A DNA stretch of 64,000 nt from Lactarius indigo (taxonomy: Eukaryota > Basidiomycota > Agaricomycetes > Russulales > Russulaceae), in contig JAFKAC010000085.1 of the NCBI GenBank assembly GCA_025766275.1, positions 62,001-126,000 on the forward strand, given 5' to 3'. This document shows positions 45,299 to 55,879 of the stretch, piece after piece. Position numbers and translations under genes: made by a program. Within the stretch, counting starts at the first letter, position 1. Each line of letters opens with the position of its first letter. The notes under the pieces were generated by a model that did not search any database, was not told where the DNA came from, and saw only the letters and a list, made by a program, of their open reading frames with translations.

Positions 45299-45824
45299 TG
45301 TAACGTCGTCACGACGTTAGCTCGACTTGAGCACAAAGGGGCGATAACAACTCAGCGAATATGCGATTGACACGACGACTCGAAGGTCCGTGCTCTTGTC
45401 TCAGTGAATACACAAAGGTACACCGACAAGACTTCTTCTGTTCCACGATGAAGCTGGAAGCTTCGATGAGCGCGAGAGTAAGACAAAGAGAAGAGAACAA
45501 GTGACGATTCAAGAAGACCAAGATGGCGTATCTTGGTCTTCGCACAACAGATTAAATACACAATCAGTGGGCTTAGAAGCGCCACTACGAGTCACAGTAG
45601 GTAAGCGTCCAACGTATCGCAGAAACAACTCGAACACTAATACTACTAGTACTAGTATTGGTGGCGTAGTCCTCAGTCAGCAATCAACCCGTATCTCCTA
45701 TCGCATCGCCGTATCACCATAGATAAGTCCGCAACTAATATACCTTACCGCCGTAGCTGCAACCGGTACAGTAAGGGTCCTCAATCCGAGTCGTACCACA
45801 GTACAGAAAGTCCGAAACGTGACA
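45299..45824 (-). repeat. Gypsy 5' LTR (526 bp)
   Basis: Contains a TATTTAAT box (45,558–45,551), a perfect 12-bp-arm hairpin (45,513–45,541) and the 11-nt self-primer starting 34 nt after the box. Lies 231 bp upstream of the 666-aa gene, in the opposite orientation. Confidence 0.94.
45513..45541 (-). promoter_or_regulatory. LTR hairpin and predicted transcription start / self-primer
   Basis: GAAGACCAAGAT and ATCTTGGTCTTC are separated by 5 bases, forming a perfect inverted repeat. The downstream arm on the element strand begins at 45,524, about the right distance from the TATTTAAT box for the RNA start, and its first 11 bases pair with the primer site. Confidence 0.55.
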
Positions 45825-46054
45825 GCACACGCGCATTGGCTTGCGCACACAGCCACTGCTGGGATTGCCAATGAGTTCGAAAAAATTGACAAATCCCGTG
45901 TTTTTGATGACCACAATATGTGCAAGCGACGGCTGTGTGAACCACGTAGGCACCAGTGTCAGCCACCAGAGAATTGAAGTGTGAAGACGGACCACTGCAC
46001 CTGAACTATAAATATAATCTTGACACCATTTGGTGCCATCGACTGTCATATCCT

Positions 46055-48217
46055 ATGCCTCCACGAGCTCGTCGAATACGCCCAAGTGGTCCTGGTCCAG
46101 CTATGGGCCCGACGCTACCGCCGCCAGCACCACCACCAGTCATGCAGCAGCATCCTTTCATGCCGCCGCCGCCATCATTCCAGCACTTACATGCTGGAGC
46201 ATATCCTGTTCCGGGTGGCAACGGTCAGTATCATACTGCCGGTCTGGACAGGAACATGCCTGTCTACGCACAACCGTATGGCGCGCAACCCTACGGCATG
46301 CAGCCGTATGGTGCGCCGCTGGCTTACCCTCAGGCTCCATTCCCTCCCCACTTCGCCTCCTATCCTGGGGCTGGCAACGCACAACTTCAGCCATGGGGTT
46401 ACGGGCACTACCCCCATGACCAGTTGCCGAACATTGTCCCATATCCAGTAGCCACGCGGCCAGACGAGTGGGCCGAGGGTCAGAGCCGCGCTGCCATTGC
46501 GCCAAGTGTTGGGGTTGCCGAGAGAGATGGGCGTACAGTGACAGATACGCGCGAGGACAGCAACAAGTCAATGGCAGTCCAACAAAAGAAGAGCTATCCA
46601 AATAAGGAAGTCAGCAAAGGAGGTACGTCGCTTTAAGTCGGTGAAACGCTTACCGCTAATGTCATGAAGTTTGGCAATTTCGGGTTGAAGTCGATAGGGA
46701 CCAGGTCAGGCAGACCTTTGCTGCCCAGACCGACATGGCTTGGCCGGACTTTGAAGCCGAGGCATTGGAACGATTCAACGCTCGCGAAGACGTGCGTCTG
46801 GGGTATCGGGTCAGCGGTGGGAATCGGACTTGGGTGTCTCTCACCTGCCCGTCAGACTGGAAAGTGGCCGTTGCCAGTGTGCGAGAAAAGGCACTCGTGG
46901 CGCGGACACGCGCAGTGACGATGGAAATCAAAGATGTGGTGAGTCATGGACACTCTCGACAAATGAACGAAGTACTCACTTTTTTGGGGGGGTTGCAGAG
47001 TACGTTGGGTCGACCGAAGACGCGCGGAAAGGGGAAGAAGAAGGAGAAACAATCCCGCGATGACGACATACCCCCGGAGGCCACGCCGGAAGCAAAACGT
47101 CAATACGACCATTTGCTCAGTTTACAAAGACACTTACTATGCAGTGAACATTCCAAGGCCTCCGGGTTGCGTAAGTATTGCTGGATTGAGCCACCAAGTC
47201 CAGGCGTACCGGGGGGGCACAAAGATATCGAGCATGCCGAGATGACGTTATGGGCAAAACTCATCGTAAGCAAAACAAAAAAAAAACATAAGTGAAGAAC
47301 AAAGACTTACCGATATTCAGGCAATCGGAAAAGCAGACAAATTTTTGCGACCGAATACATCGCTGTCCGATCGCCCACCTGCGAAGAAACCAAGGGGCGC
47401 GGGTGCTCGTGCGGCACCAGAGGTCCACATCGCCGTCAATATTACACCTACACCAGGTGTAGGCGGGTCGCAGAGCTCCTACATCGTGTCAGGAACCCAG
47501 GTTCAACCGGGGTCGGGCTCGGGTCCATCGTACGCTACACAAATCAGCGACATCACCGTACATACCGAGGCACCAGCGTCCACTCGCACGGAGAGCGAGT
47601 CACCTTCCCCACCAGCCTACGGTTCCCCGGAATTGTTAGCGGATTGTCAATTGCAAGGGCGAGTCCCGTTGATATACGAGATACTCACCCTCATGGACAT
47701 CGAGGAACCGAGGCCAAACTTGACTTACCTCGATAGCCACACCGATCTGTACAACTTCGGGTACAACGACGCGATCCAGCTCTTCGAACTGGATGAGTCG
47801 CTCCTCTCGGGTTTCGGACTTGGTACAGAAAATGCCCGCCGCGTCCACCGGTTCATTCGAGACAAGTTCTTCAAGCCCCTCGGATTGATGGACACCCGTG
47901 AAGCGCCATCCACCAAAGTCGTCGCCCCAACTGCCCCAGCAGTTCAAGACATCATGGAGCGCAATGATAGGGTCGAGGGCCGGGCTATAAAAAAGGAGGA
48001 AGGAGACGCAGTATGGCTTACCATTCCAGGCGAGGTCATTGATATCTCTGAGGGGGAGGACGAGATTGAGGACGCCGAGGAGGTGGTGATTGAGGACGCC
48101 GAGGAGGAGGAGATTGAGGAGGAGGAGGAGGAGGAGGAGGAGGAGGAGGAGATTGAGGAGGAGATCGATGAGCTTGAGAGCGAAGGAAGTGACATAGGAA
48201 GTGTGACTGCGGTGTGA
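46055..48217 (+). CDS. Unknown 666-residue protein with acidic tail, probably carried by the Tc1-like element
   Basis: Four exons join in phase: 46,055–46,622, 46,670–46,938, 46,999–47,265 and 47,321–48,217, with 46–60-nt GT–AG introns. The N-terminus (about 150 residues) is rich in P, Q, Y and G with PYGAQPYGMQPYGA-like repeats. Residues about 190–300 form a compact mixed region (MAWPDFEAEALERF, LGYRVSGGNRTW) resembling small ubiquitin- or PB1-like folds. Basic stretches follow (KTRGKGKKKEK; KKPRG). Residues about 455–560 are helical (LYNFGYNDAIQLFELDESLLSGFGLG) and could be a SAM-like fold. The last about 60 residues are almost all Glu and Asp. No function is recognised. The frame is complete and no damage is seen. 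Basic and acidic parts suggest a nuclear protein that contacts DNA or histones, by inference. Upstream in-frame codons to 45,956 contain no better start. Confidence 0.7.
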
Positions 48218-48404
48218 GATTTGTCAGCTTTGTCAGCTGGCAAACCCCGGCCGCTTCTGAGACTCAGGCAGGAAAGCACACGAAGTCGTGAACGCACAAG
48301 ATACCCCCAAAATATATATATAATTTGCTTCAGAACCTTCTGTTTATCCGTGCCCACATGAGAACATCCAATATATTTACATGTACTAGTGGAGAACTAA
48401 AATA

Positions 48405-49482
48405 TCAAGCGCGTACATCGTACCCGCAGTGAGCATACCAACCCTTCGCATTTTCCGCAGTAATTGAGTGAACCCCCTCCCATAACGCGTCATACACTGT
48501 GCCGTTCTCGGACTCCAAGTCCTGGTTTACTTGATCACGATTCGCGCGCAGCCACGCCTTGATGGTCGAGAAGGCGAGTTCGATAGGGTTGAAGTCGGGT
48601 GAATACGCAGGGAGGTACAGCAGGCGCGCGCCGCGTTCCTCGACCATCTCGCGAATGCCGGCGACCTTGTGAATGGAAGCGTTGTCAACGACGAGTACAG
48701 AGTTGGGGAGTGGCCATTCGTTCATGAGCGGGAGTAAGCCCTGAACGAATCGTCGGAAGTCCGCGCCAGTGATAGCGTTCTCGACGACCTCCAGATGGAT
48801 TATCCCGTCGAGGGAGATGGCTGGGAGTAGGGAGTATTTCGCCCCTCGGAATTGAAATTCGTACCGACAGGCACGTTCGCCACATAATGACCACGCGTAT
48901 GGCCTCCTCAACGTCAGCCGGTTGAAATGGCTTTCGTCGACGAACACGAGTTGTTCCGGGCGGAAGTGCCCATTGATGAGGTTTTTGAAGTCCTCTCGAT
49001 CTTGTTCATTTCGCTCGAGAGCAGTCCGCGTAACCTACAAGGTCGATGGTGAGGGCGCTGCAAGAATCAAGCGGACAATGACCCACCATCTTCATAGTTT
49101 AGCCCTCCCTTTGGAGGGAACGCGCGATTGTTTGCACCGATGCGTCGACGTCACAGACCTCCCGCAGTTCTGTCTGCAATTCCGTGAGAGCTAGATCGGG
49201 TCGACGACCCACACAATCACAAAGGAACTATACACCATGAGACGACGACTGAATGATAAATAGATCACACACCTTTCTATCCATTGCAGTGAGGATGCGC
49301 GGCCGACCTGCGACAGCTGGTTTGCGCGAGAAGTGACCAGTATCGCGATGTGTGCTTCGCAATCGCTTGAGAGATCGCACACTAATTCCAGTAAGTTCGT
49401 GAATATCCGAGTCGCGAAGACCCTGGATGGACAAGGACATGGCCATTTCCTTGAGCTCATCCGAGATGTGGCGGCCGACCAT
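48405..49482 (-). pseudogene. Tc1/mariner-like DD34E transposase with one nonsense codon
   Basis: Three exons in phase: 49482–49273, 49227–49087 and 49034–48405 (327 codons). Exon 1 encodes a helix-turn-helix DNA-binding part (ISDELKEMAMSLSIQGLRDSDIHELTG). Exon 2 continues RRPDLALTELQTELREV. Exon 3 holds the catalytic domain: VFVDESHF (first D), VLVVDNASIHK (second D), YSPDFNPIELAF (E), with 34 residues between the second and third acids. A TAA at 49,099–49,101 near the end of exon 2 interrupts an otherwise open frame, so the protein is probably truncated unless readthrough or different splicing occurs. Intron ends are GT–AG. It is convergent with the 666-aa gene. Close relative of the gene at 63,698. 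Confidence 0.82.
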
Positions 49483-49758
49483 GGTCAGGGATGGGAGACG
49501 GAGGTGGTTAGAGGGAGAGGTGGAGGTAGAAGACAAAAAATCTTCCGCAACGGGCAGCGCGTATGGGATAACCTTAACTTTGCAGGCCCTTTGCTGCGTG
49601 CCGTCCCAGCATCCCACGATAACTATTGAATATCACGGATAACTATTTAATAACTGTATATTTGTGAGATACCAAATTTCCTAGGAATTTCAAACAATAC
49701 TTAACTATGAACCCCGCACGTCAAATTTGGAGGTCAGCTGTCGTCCATTTTTACTCAA

Positions 49759-49784
49759 GGGGCCCCCCATTTTGGATTTTGCTG
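49759..49784 (-). repeat. Right 26-bp terminal inverted repeat of the Tc1-like element
   Basis: Reverse complement of 37,581–37,606 with one mismatch; followed by TA. Lies 277 bp upstream of the transposase start. Confidence 0.65.
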
Positions 49785-49829
49785 TAACTAAAAACTTCGC
49801 CCTCGATCAAGCTCGGGGTCTGTTTCGCG

Positions 49830-50330
49830 CACGGCTGGACCAGACAAGGTTTGCAGTAAATTCGTGATGGTATTCAATTGTGGAGCCGCACTTCCATTTT
49901 GCCCAAACCAATGCATTTCGTTTTGATATTTCTCTTCGTCCTCTGCCAGATTGTCACAATACGTTCAAATCACTCGTAAAGGTATCCTCCGGGCATCTTC
50001 CGCGAGATGAGTAGCGAGTAGTGTCAATCGCGCTCGTAGTACTATATGGTAAGGCCACGGCCTACTGTAATAAAACTTGTACTGGGTAAGCGCCTCGGCT
50101 GTTGACATGAGTGACTAGCCTTCCATTGGATACAGGTACCACGGACGGAGGTCGGGTGCCAGGGGTGAAAACTGGCTGGATAAGGATAGTGTGGAGGGTT
50201 GCCCGGGCCCTGGGTTGCATTCCGTGCGCTCACTGTAACGTGTGGCTCGGCGTGGGAAAGCGGAGGGGTGTCCCTTGCGATACTCGGAGCGCTGACTGCT
50301 CAATGGTTTAGTATCGGAGTATCATGGGTT
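49830..50330. repeat. Dispersed repeat R, copy 3
   Basis: Shares GACAAGGTTTGCAGT, TTTTGATATTTCTC, GTCGGGTGCCAGGGGTG and the TACTCGGAGCGCTGACTGC-type segment with copies 1 and 2. Ends shortly before YAE1. Confidence 0.6.
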
Positions 50331-50490
50331 TGGGTGTCTGTAGCCTGCGACCACACCAGTGAGACCTTGGGCCTTTGAGCAGGAAGTTCCCGAGAGGCAA
50401 CAGCACGGTGTCTGAGTTTTAACTTATCTGGCCTGGCGTGTGGCATGCATAATTTGCTTCGTGAACCTTTTGCAGTTGCCAAGTTAAGCG

Positions 50491-51075
50491 ATGCAATCTT
50501 CTCAAGACGAGGAGTCTCCTTGGCTCCAGGACGACGACGCACCATCACATCACGCCGAGGCAGAGTGGGCCGGCCTCTCCACGACCTTCACAACCGTAAG
50601 ACAGATCAAATAATAATAAAAATTAATGACGGGGGTGCGTCATTCATCATCGCCATTTTTTTTTTTTGTACAGGCAGGCTACCGCGACGGCATATCCGCC
50701 GGCAAAGAAGCCGCGCTGCAAGAGGGCTTCGACGCAGGCTTCGCGCGCTCCGGTGCGCCGCGCGGACGCGAGCTCGGCGTCCTCCGAGGGCTCGCAGCCG
50801 CCCTTCTCCTCCACCTGTCCCGCGCAGCCGAGCCCGAGCCTGCGTCTACGCAGACGCGAGTCCGGGAGATCGTGGACAAGCTCGCGGCGGTGCGCTTCCG
50901 GCCCGACGAGGAGGCTCCAGCGCCGCACGAGGCCCACGGCGACGCCCTGTGTGGTGCAGACGAGGTGCAGGGGCAGAGGCAGAGCCCACCTATCGACGAC
51001 TTGTGCACGCTCCGCACACAGCTCGAATCGGTGCTGCTTGAGGCAGGGCTTAGTGTCTCATTGGGCCTCGACTAG
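50491..51075 (+). CDS. YAE1: Yae1-family protein (deca-GX3 adaptor)
   Basis: Exon 1 is 50,491–50,595 (35 codons: MQSSQDEESPWLQDD…), followed by a 78-nt intron (GTAAGA … TACAG) and exon 2 at 50,674–51,075, giving 168 residues. Exon 2 opens with the defining Yae1 pattern, glycines spaced every four residues: GYRDGISAGKEAALQEGFDAGF, with further glycines to GVLRG. In yeast Yae1 with Lto1 links the cytosolic Fe–S targeting complex to the ABC protein Rli1, which is needed for ribosome recycling. The C-terminal part is GC-rich and less conserved but ends cleanly. The ATG is the first in frame and follows an in-phase upstream stop-containing region. No damage seen, so this is likely the functional copy; a decayed duplicate lies at 1,563–2,129. 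Confidence 0.85.
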
Positions 51076-52327
51076 AGGGAATACGAGCAGGGGCGACGAG
51101 CTTCTTGCGGGGTCTGTGATTTGCCTGTCCTTACTACGGTGCGCAGGTCGATAAGCGATCTTAGCGATCCCCCACTTTGTCTTACTATTCTTTCACTATG
51201 ATCGATCTCGCGCAGTCGTCCTAATACTACGCCACGACTAGGCAATTCCGTAGCCGTTCACACGCATACTATTCTGTTCAGGGGAAAGCGCCCAAGAGAC
51301 GGTCAGGAGAAAAGATAATACCGACGAGAGAGAAACAGAAACGGGTGGGGAGACGCAGCACGACGGCACGATGCGAGTTTCGTCCGATCATTCGCGATGT
51401 GCGACGCGTGCGACGCGCCCGACCAGAAGGCCATCACATCTCCGATTTGAACACAACCGCTCAAACATGAGGCCGCCGTCCGTCAGTCAAGTGGACGTTC
51501 GCCGAGCGAATGGTTATGCTGTATCATAGAAACCAAGTTCTCAATCGACTCTGAAAGTGCATAACAGCGCTCGACGCTCGTACAGGCAAAATTCCGCATC
51601 GCACCATCAATAATATCGGCGGCCGGTAACTTAGCACTGCACATTTCAGGAGAAAAGGGGGTCTGAAACCCGGCGTCTCTTCTCAGATCATGCTGCGCAA
51701 CTCCTTTAAGTCAAGGGGGTTAAGTGCCTCTTGGTGAATGTGCAGCCTGGGGACGTACCGAAGGTGGGAAGAGGTGAGGCAGAAGTTCTACTACTACTAC
51801 TTCTATGCTGCGGCTGCGGTAGGTGCCGCTCGAAGAACCGTTGTCATTCTGTGTTAGATTGCCAAGGCGAATCGAAACTTAGAACGTTACACCCCACAAG
51901 ACAACGTGATCATCTCATTAACCACAACCAGACAGGTCTAAGTAGCTGCTAGCTGCTAACGCGGAGGTTATTAGGTTCGTGGGCGCCACCTGAGGGTTGG
52001 CTGGTATATCACAGAAAAGAGAACAAAAGGGGAAGAAAGAAGCGGCAAAGGGGGAGAAGGGTGTGCAAGGTATGAAGACAATGCTACTTTGATTCATTCA
52101 TTCGTGATGCATGAGTGCGTGCGACGTGAGGCAAAAAAAGGGGCTAGAAGAACAGACAGAGAGAAATTAACATTAACCAGGTAGGAAACCACAAGGCGTG
52201 AATAAGGGGGGCATCAGAAGAGAGGAAATTGAAAAAAGGAGGGAAAGTCCAGAAGCGGGCGGGGATGCACGACCGGACCATAAAAATAACATTAGAAAAA
52301 AAACAGTGGAGAAAAAGACGAGAGGCG
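51076..52327. other. Intergenic region, no recognisable gene
   Basis: Holds the 3' flanks of YAE1 and of the convergent serine-rich gene. A CTA-trinucleotide run lies near 51,789–51,806. Minus-strand sequence at 52,144–52,327 directly follows the stop of the serine-rich gene and is probably its 3' UTR. Confidence 0.5.
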
Positions 52328-55300
52328 TCATGATGAGAAGATTTCAGTGATTGTGCGCCGGCGTTCCCTGGTGCTCGTAGCTCGCGCGAGCGTCTGCACG
52401 CCACCGCCACCACGGGCTGTTGTTGTCGTAGCTTGGGCAGGCTTCGGTGGTGCGTCCAGCGACAACTGAGACTTCGAGCCGAGCGTGCGTCTCCCGAGGC
52501 CAAGCGAGAACCGCGTCTGCGTCGGTGGACGCTCCGTCTCCGAGCCCGAGCGTGGCGTCCATGGCGACGAAGCGCCCGCGCTCAGTGGCGTGATGGGTGT
52601 TATCCCAGCCGACAGTGGGGGTGCTTCGCTCGACGACGGGCGATGCCGCTGCAACCCACTCAGCGCGCCTATGCTCACTGTCAGCGGGCGCGAGAACGTC
52701 ACGGTGTTCGAGTGCGCGTGCCGGCTTGTGCTCGCGCCCGTACTAGAAGATGCAGATGTAGACGATTGGCCTGACTCGGTGCGCGAGACCGGCAACGTCG
52801 TTACAGCCGTCGTCGGAGCCGCACTCGGAGTGGTGATGGTCAAGCCGGGATTGCTGGCGTTGCCACGCATGGTGACCGTCGAGGCGGCCGAGATCTTCCG
52901 CCGCGCCGTTGACGTCGATTTGTCCGTCTGTGCCTGCTGCTCAGCAGCCGCGCGGGATTCGGATGGGAGAGTGGGGAGCGGGGCGGGGATGGCCAACTGA
53001 GGAAGCTTGCGCACACTCTCGTCCAGTGACTGGCGGGGGCGGGGCGCGGGGGTAGGCGAAGGTTCGTAATCGTCCTCGATGTGCAGGGACCTCTGTGACT
53101 CGATCGTGACCAACTCGGGTTTGGCTGAAGCAGGGGTGCTCTCCCTTTGAAACCCTGGGGTGTAGAGCCTACGAGTAGATGATGTCGTTGGCCGCGCTGC
53201 GGATGGTGAACCGTCTTCTGGATCTACAACGCGTTCCCGGGCAGGAGGTTCTCGCTCCCTGAGTAACATCGAGGACGAAGCACGTTGGCCTGAAAGTGTG
53301 CCGACTTCTATACGGCTTGAGGCGCGGCGTAGTAGATCGCCTTTGTCCCTCTCGACTCTTGCGGGATCCCAACTGCGCCTTGATTCGGTGCTCCTCCGCC
53401 CACCGAAGCCATCGGCACTTCCGCTGCCCCTGCCGCTACCTGTGCCCGCGCTTGTAGAGGAACGACCATCGGCGCCTGATCTCCGGGAGAGGTCCTCGCT
53501 TGCGCCGCGGAGGTGCTGCAAGCTGCTGCCGGCACCAGCGCTTGCACCAACATTAGCAGACTCGCGCAATACCTTGCCGACGCCGAGCATGAATCCGGTC
53601 ATGGTCCGCACAAGTTCGTCGCTCACTCTCAACATATCACGACAGTCTCCCCCGACGTCTTTCCACAACCCCACCAAGTCGACCTCGCCGGCTGTGCTGG
53701 TATCTGATACCTCGGAATCGACGAGTCGTTCGAGCGCGCGATTTGTAGCTGCGCGGAGCATCCCATTGACTTGCTCCGAGAAGCGCACCACCGCTTGAGC
53801 GTTCCGAAAAACTTCGGGGACCGTCGCAGTGGTAGTGTCACCCATGGGCGGTAGACGTGATAGTAGTGCTTCAAACATGGTAAGTGATTCGTCCATGAGG
53901 CGTAGGTGCTCTACTGCCTGCTCGTCTAGGGGTTGTACAGGAAATTCGCGGGGGCGTGTGCGCGGAGAGCCGTAAGTTCGTTCTTGGGACACGGTAGAAA
54001 AGGGTGTGGACGAGCCCTGTCGTGAGCCAATCCCTTCCCGGTCGCGATCGAGCGCATATGCGGATCTGTATGCACGGAGGCCGGGCGGTGCTGTCTTAGG
54101 CGGGGGTAAATCTTCGTTGAAAGGGAGGAAGTCTGCCATTGATGTTGATGGCCTCGATCGAGGGCCAGAATGCGCTCCGCGCTCTAAGAAATATTGGGAG
54201 GGGGGATTGGCGGGAGTGCGGGCATCATGAAGTATGGCAGTGCGCGACGGCCCGCTTTCTCGACTGGAACCGGCGGGTGATTCTTGTTCCTGAATCGATC
54301 CAGTGCGGATAGAAGTGGGTCGGCGGGCTATCGTAGATGATTCTTCGGGCTCCCGAAAAACGTCTGTACCCGTCTTAACGCTCATTCCTGCGGCTCGCAA
54401 GCTACCACCGACTAAACGCGTGCCAAGCGAGGTTTCCATACTCCCTCCACGCACAGTTTGTCGACTCTCAACGTCGTTGCTGGAGCTCCGTAGGTCGTCA
54501 TCGTCGTTGTCATCGACGATAGATCGCGCAGAAGTGGTACGTAGATCTTCAGACATCCAGCGGGTCTGGTGTTTTCGCATGGCGGATACTTGGTTAGCTT
54601 GGGTGGAGCGTTGGGAGGAGTTTGGATTTTGGAGAGTGCGCCGTGCGGACGTTCTGGACGGTGAAGTATCACTGGCAAGTGAGCTATACCGCTCCCGTGG
54701 CAATTTTTGGGGTGTTGTCGGCTCCTTGGAGGTCTGAAACGTAGTATGCATGTCATCAGTTGCCATACGGGTACGTCGCATTGGTAGCTTACCCTGCCAT
54801 CCGAGCTACTTCGTCGAGGTTCGAGGAATTCCTTGGGGAGAGGTTGCCTATTTTTCTTTCCACTGCTTCCCGGGCTCCGCCGTAACGAGGCCACCGCAGC
54901 CAGAGCGGCAGAGGTGACGTCATGGGATCCGTGTTCGTGTCCTTCGGGGTCAGGCATAGACATAATTGAGACTCGCTTCTTGGGTGTCCTTTGTGACGGT
55001 CCGGGGGAGAAGCTGCGGGTTGATAAGGCAACTTTTCCCTTGGAAGGAGAAACGGGGAGCGATGTGCGTCTCAATCGTCCTTCTAAGACCGAATACGCAT
55101 GTGCGACGGAGGACGGTGGTGTGACCGATTGGTCGTCGGATGAATTCGAGTGGTGGGCAGCAGGCTCGCGCTCTGTTTCTGATCCAGATAGAGCCGCGGG
55201 TTCCACTGATCGAGAACGAGTGCTGGTGGAGGCTGATGCTGATGAAGCTAATGCAGATGGAGGATTGGGAGAGCGGGATGAGTGAGAAGATTGGGGTGGG

Positions 55301-55879
55301 GAAGGTGTATTTAGGCGCATAGAAGAGAGTTTATTGAGGGCCTGTATGCGGATGATTGCAATGAGTCGGTGAAAGAGAATGAGTGGAGTGATGCCTGAGA
55401 CGGTAGAAACTCCGGACGAGGGAAAAACTCACCATACGATTCCTTTGTGTTAAGCTCATGACACGCTGTAGCGTCATAACGTGGTCATTGGACTGGGACG
55501 CCCCGCGACGGCGGCTGAGGTTGAGCCTCGCGGTGTTATCCTCCTCTTCGTCATCCTCGCCTTTCCTAGATTCGCTGCCGCCAGCGGGGGACGATGCTCG
55601 ACTGGATCTGGAATTGAGTGGCTTCTCGTTGCGCATAGCTAGGGCAGAGGCCGGAGGATGGGAAGGTCGGTCGAGGACTTCACGACTATCACCAGCACTA
55701 CTGCTTCCTGTAGAATTGGTGGCAGGTGGGGAAGGGAGGCCGGAATGTGTTGATGATGCTCCGGGGCTGGGAGGTTCAGGGAGGTCTGGAAGATCTGAGG
55801 GAGAGGGTGCTGGGCCAGCACCAAGGAAGATCGCAGATAAAGGACGGCGCTTTGACGCTAAGGAAGAGCGAGGTGTCAT
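52328..55879 (-). CDS. Large serine-rich protein of unknown function (host gene)
   Basis: Three exons join in phase: 55879–55433, 55341–54793 and 54733–52328, with introns of 91 and 59 nt, giving about 1,133 residues. Most of the protein is low-complexity, rich in S, T, P, R and A, with many SP/TP sites, as in regulated cytoskeletal or signalling scaffolds. Conserved-looking islands are RRPLSAIFLGAG with DLPDLPEPPSPG near the N-terminus, QRVMSLTQRNRM at the end of exon 1, the segment KKRVSIMSMP, and a helical region of about 140 residues near residues 600–740 (AVEHLRLMDESLTMFEALLSRLPP … RFSEQVNGMLRAATNRALERL). The last residues (RERRRTITEIFSS) also look constrained. No catalytic domain or membrane segment. 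Codon use differs from the transposons nearby, supporting a resident gene. Confidence 0.75.

Larger units (their letters stand above)
37955..45824 (-). mobile_element. Ty3/gypsy chromovirus LTR retrotransposon, full length and recent
   Basis: Two 526-bp LTRs (37,955–38,480; 45,299–45,824) differ at only about three positions and are flanked by a perfect 5-bp duplication GCACA (37,950–37,954; 45,825–45,829). On the minus strand: 5' LTR, self-complementary primer site, gag with CCHC knuckle, pol with protease, reverse transcriptase, RNase H, integrase and chromodomain, purine-rich tract AAAGAGGGGTGA, 3' LTR. Integrase after reverse transcriptase plus a chromodomain defines a chromovirus. Both main frames are open, so the copy may be active. 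Confidence 0.95.
37581..49784. mobile_element. Putative two-gene Tc1-like DNA transposon, interrupted by a gypsy element
   Basis: A 26-bp sequence beginning CAGCARAATCCAAAATGG occurs at 37,581–37,606 and inverted at 49,759–49,784 with one mismatch. Both are flanked outside by TA (37,579–37,580; 49,785–49,786), the target of Tc1/mariner transposons. Removing the gypsy element leaves about 4.3 kb with two convergent genes: the 666-aa gene (46,055–48,217) facing inward from the left end and a DD34E transposase (49,482–48,405) facing inward from the right, only 187 bp apart. Ends and content together support one element. A chance pairing of two separate copies' ends cannot be excluded. Confidence 0.6.

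Noticed and set aside
43219..45336. Gag start at 45,336
   Set aside because: That codon is GTG, lies inside the LTR, and precedes the primer site; the first ATG is at 44,751.
48218..48404. A left inverted repeat of the Tc1-like transposase close to its stop codon
   Set aside because: No match to the 26-bp end found here; the only inverted partner is at 37,581.
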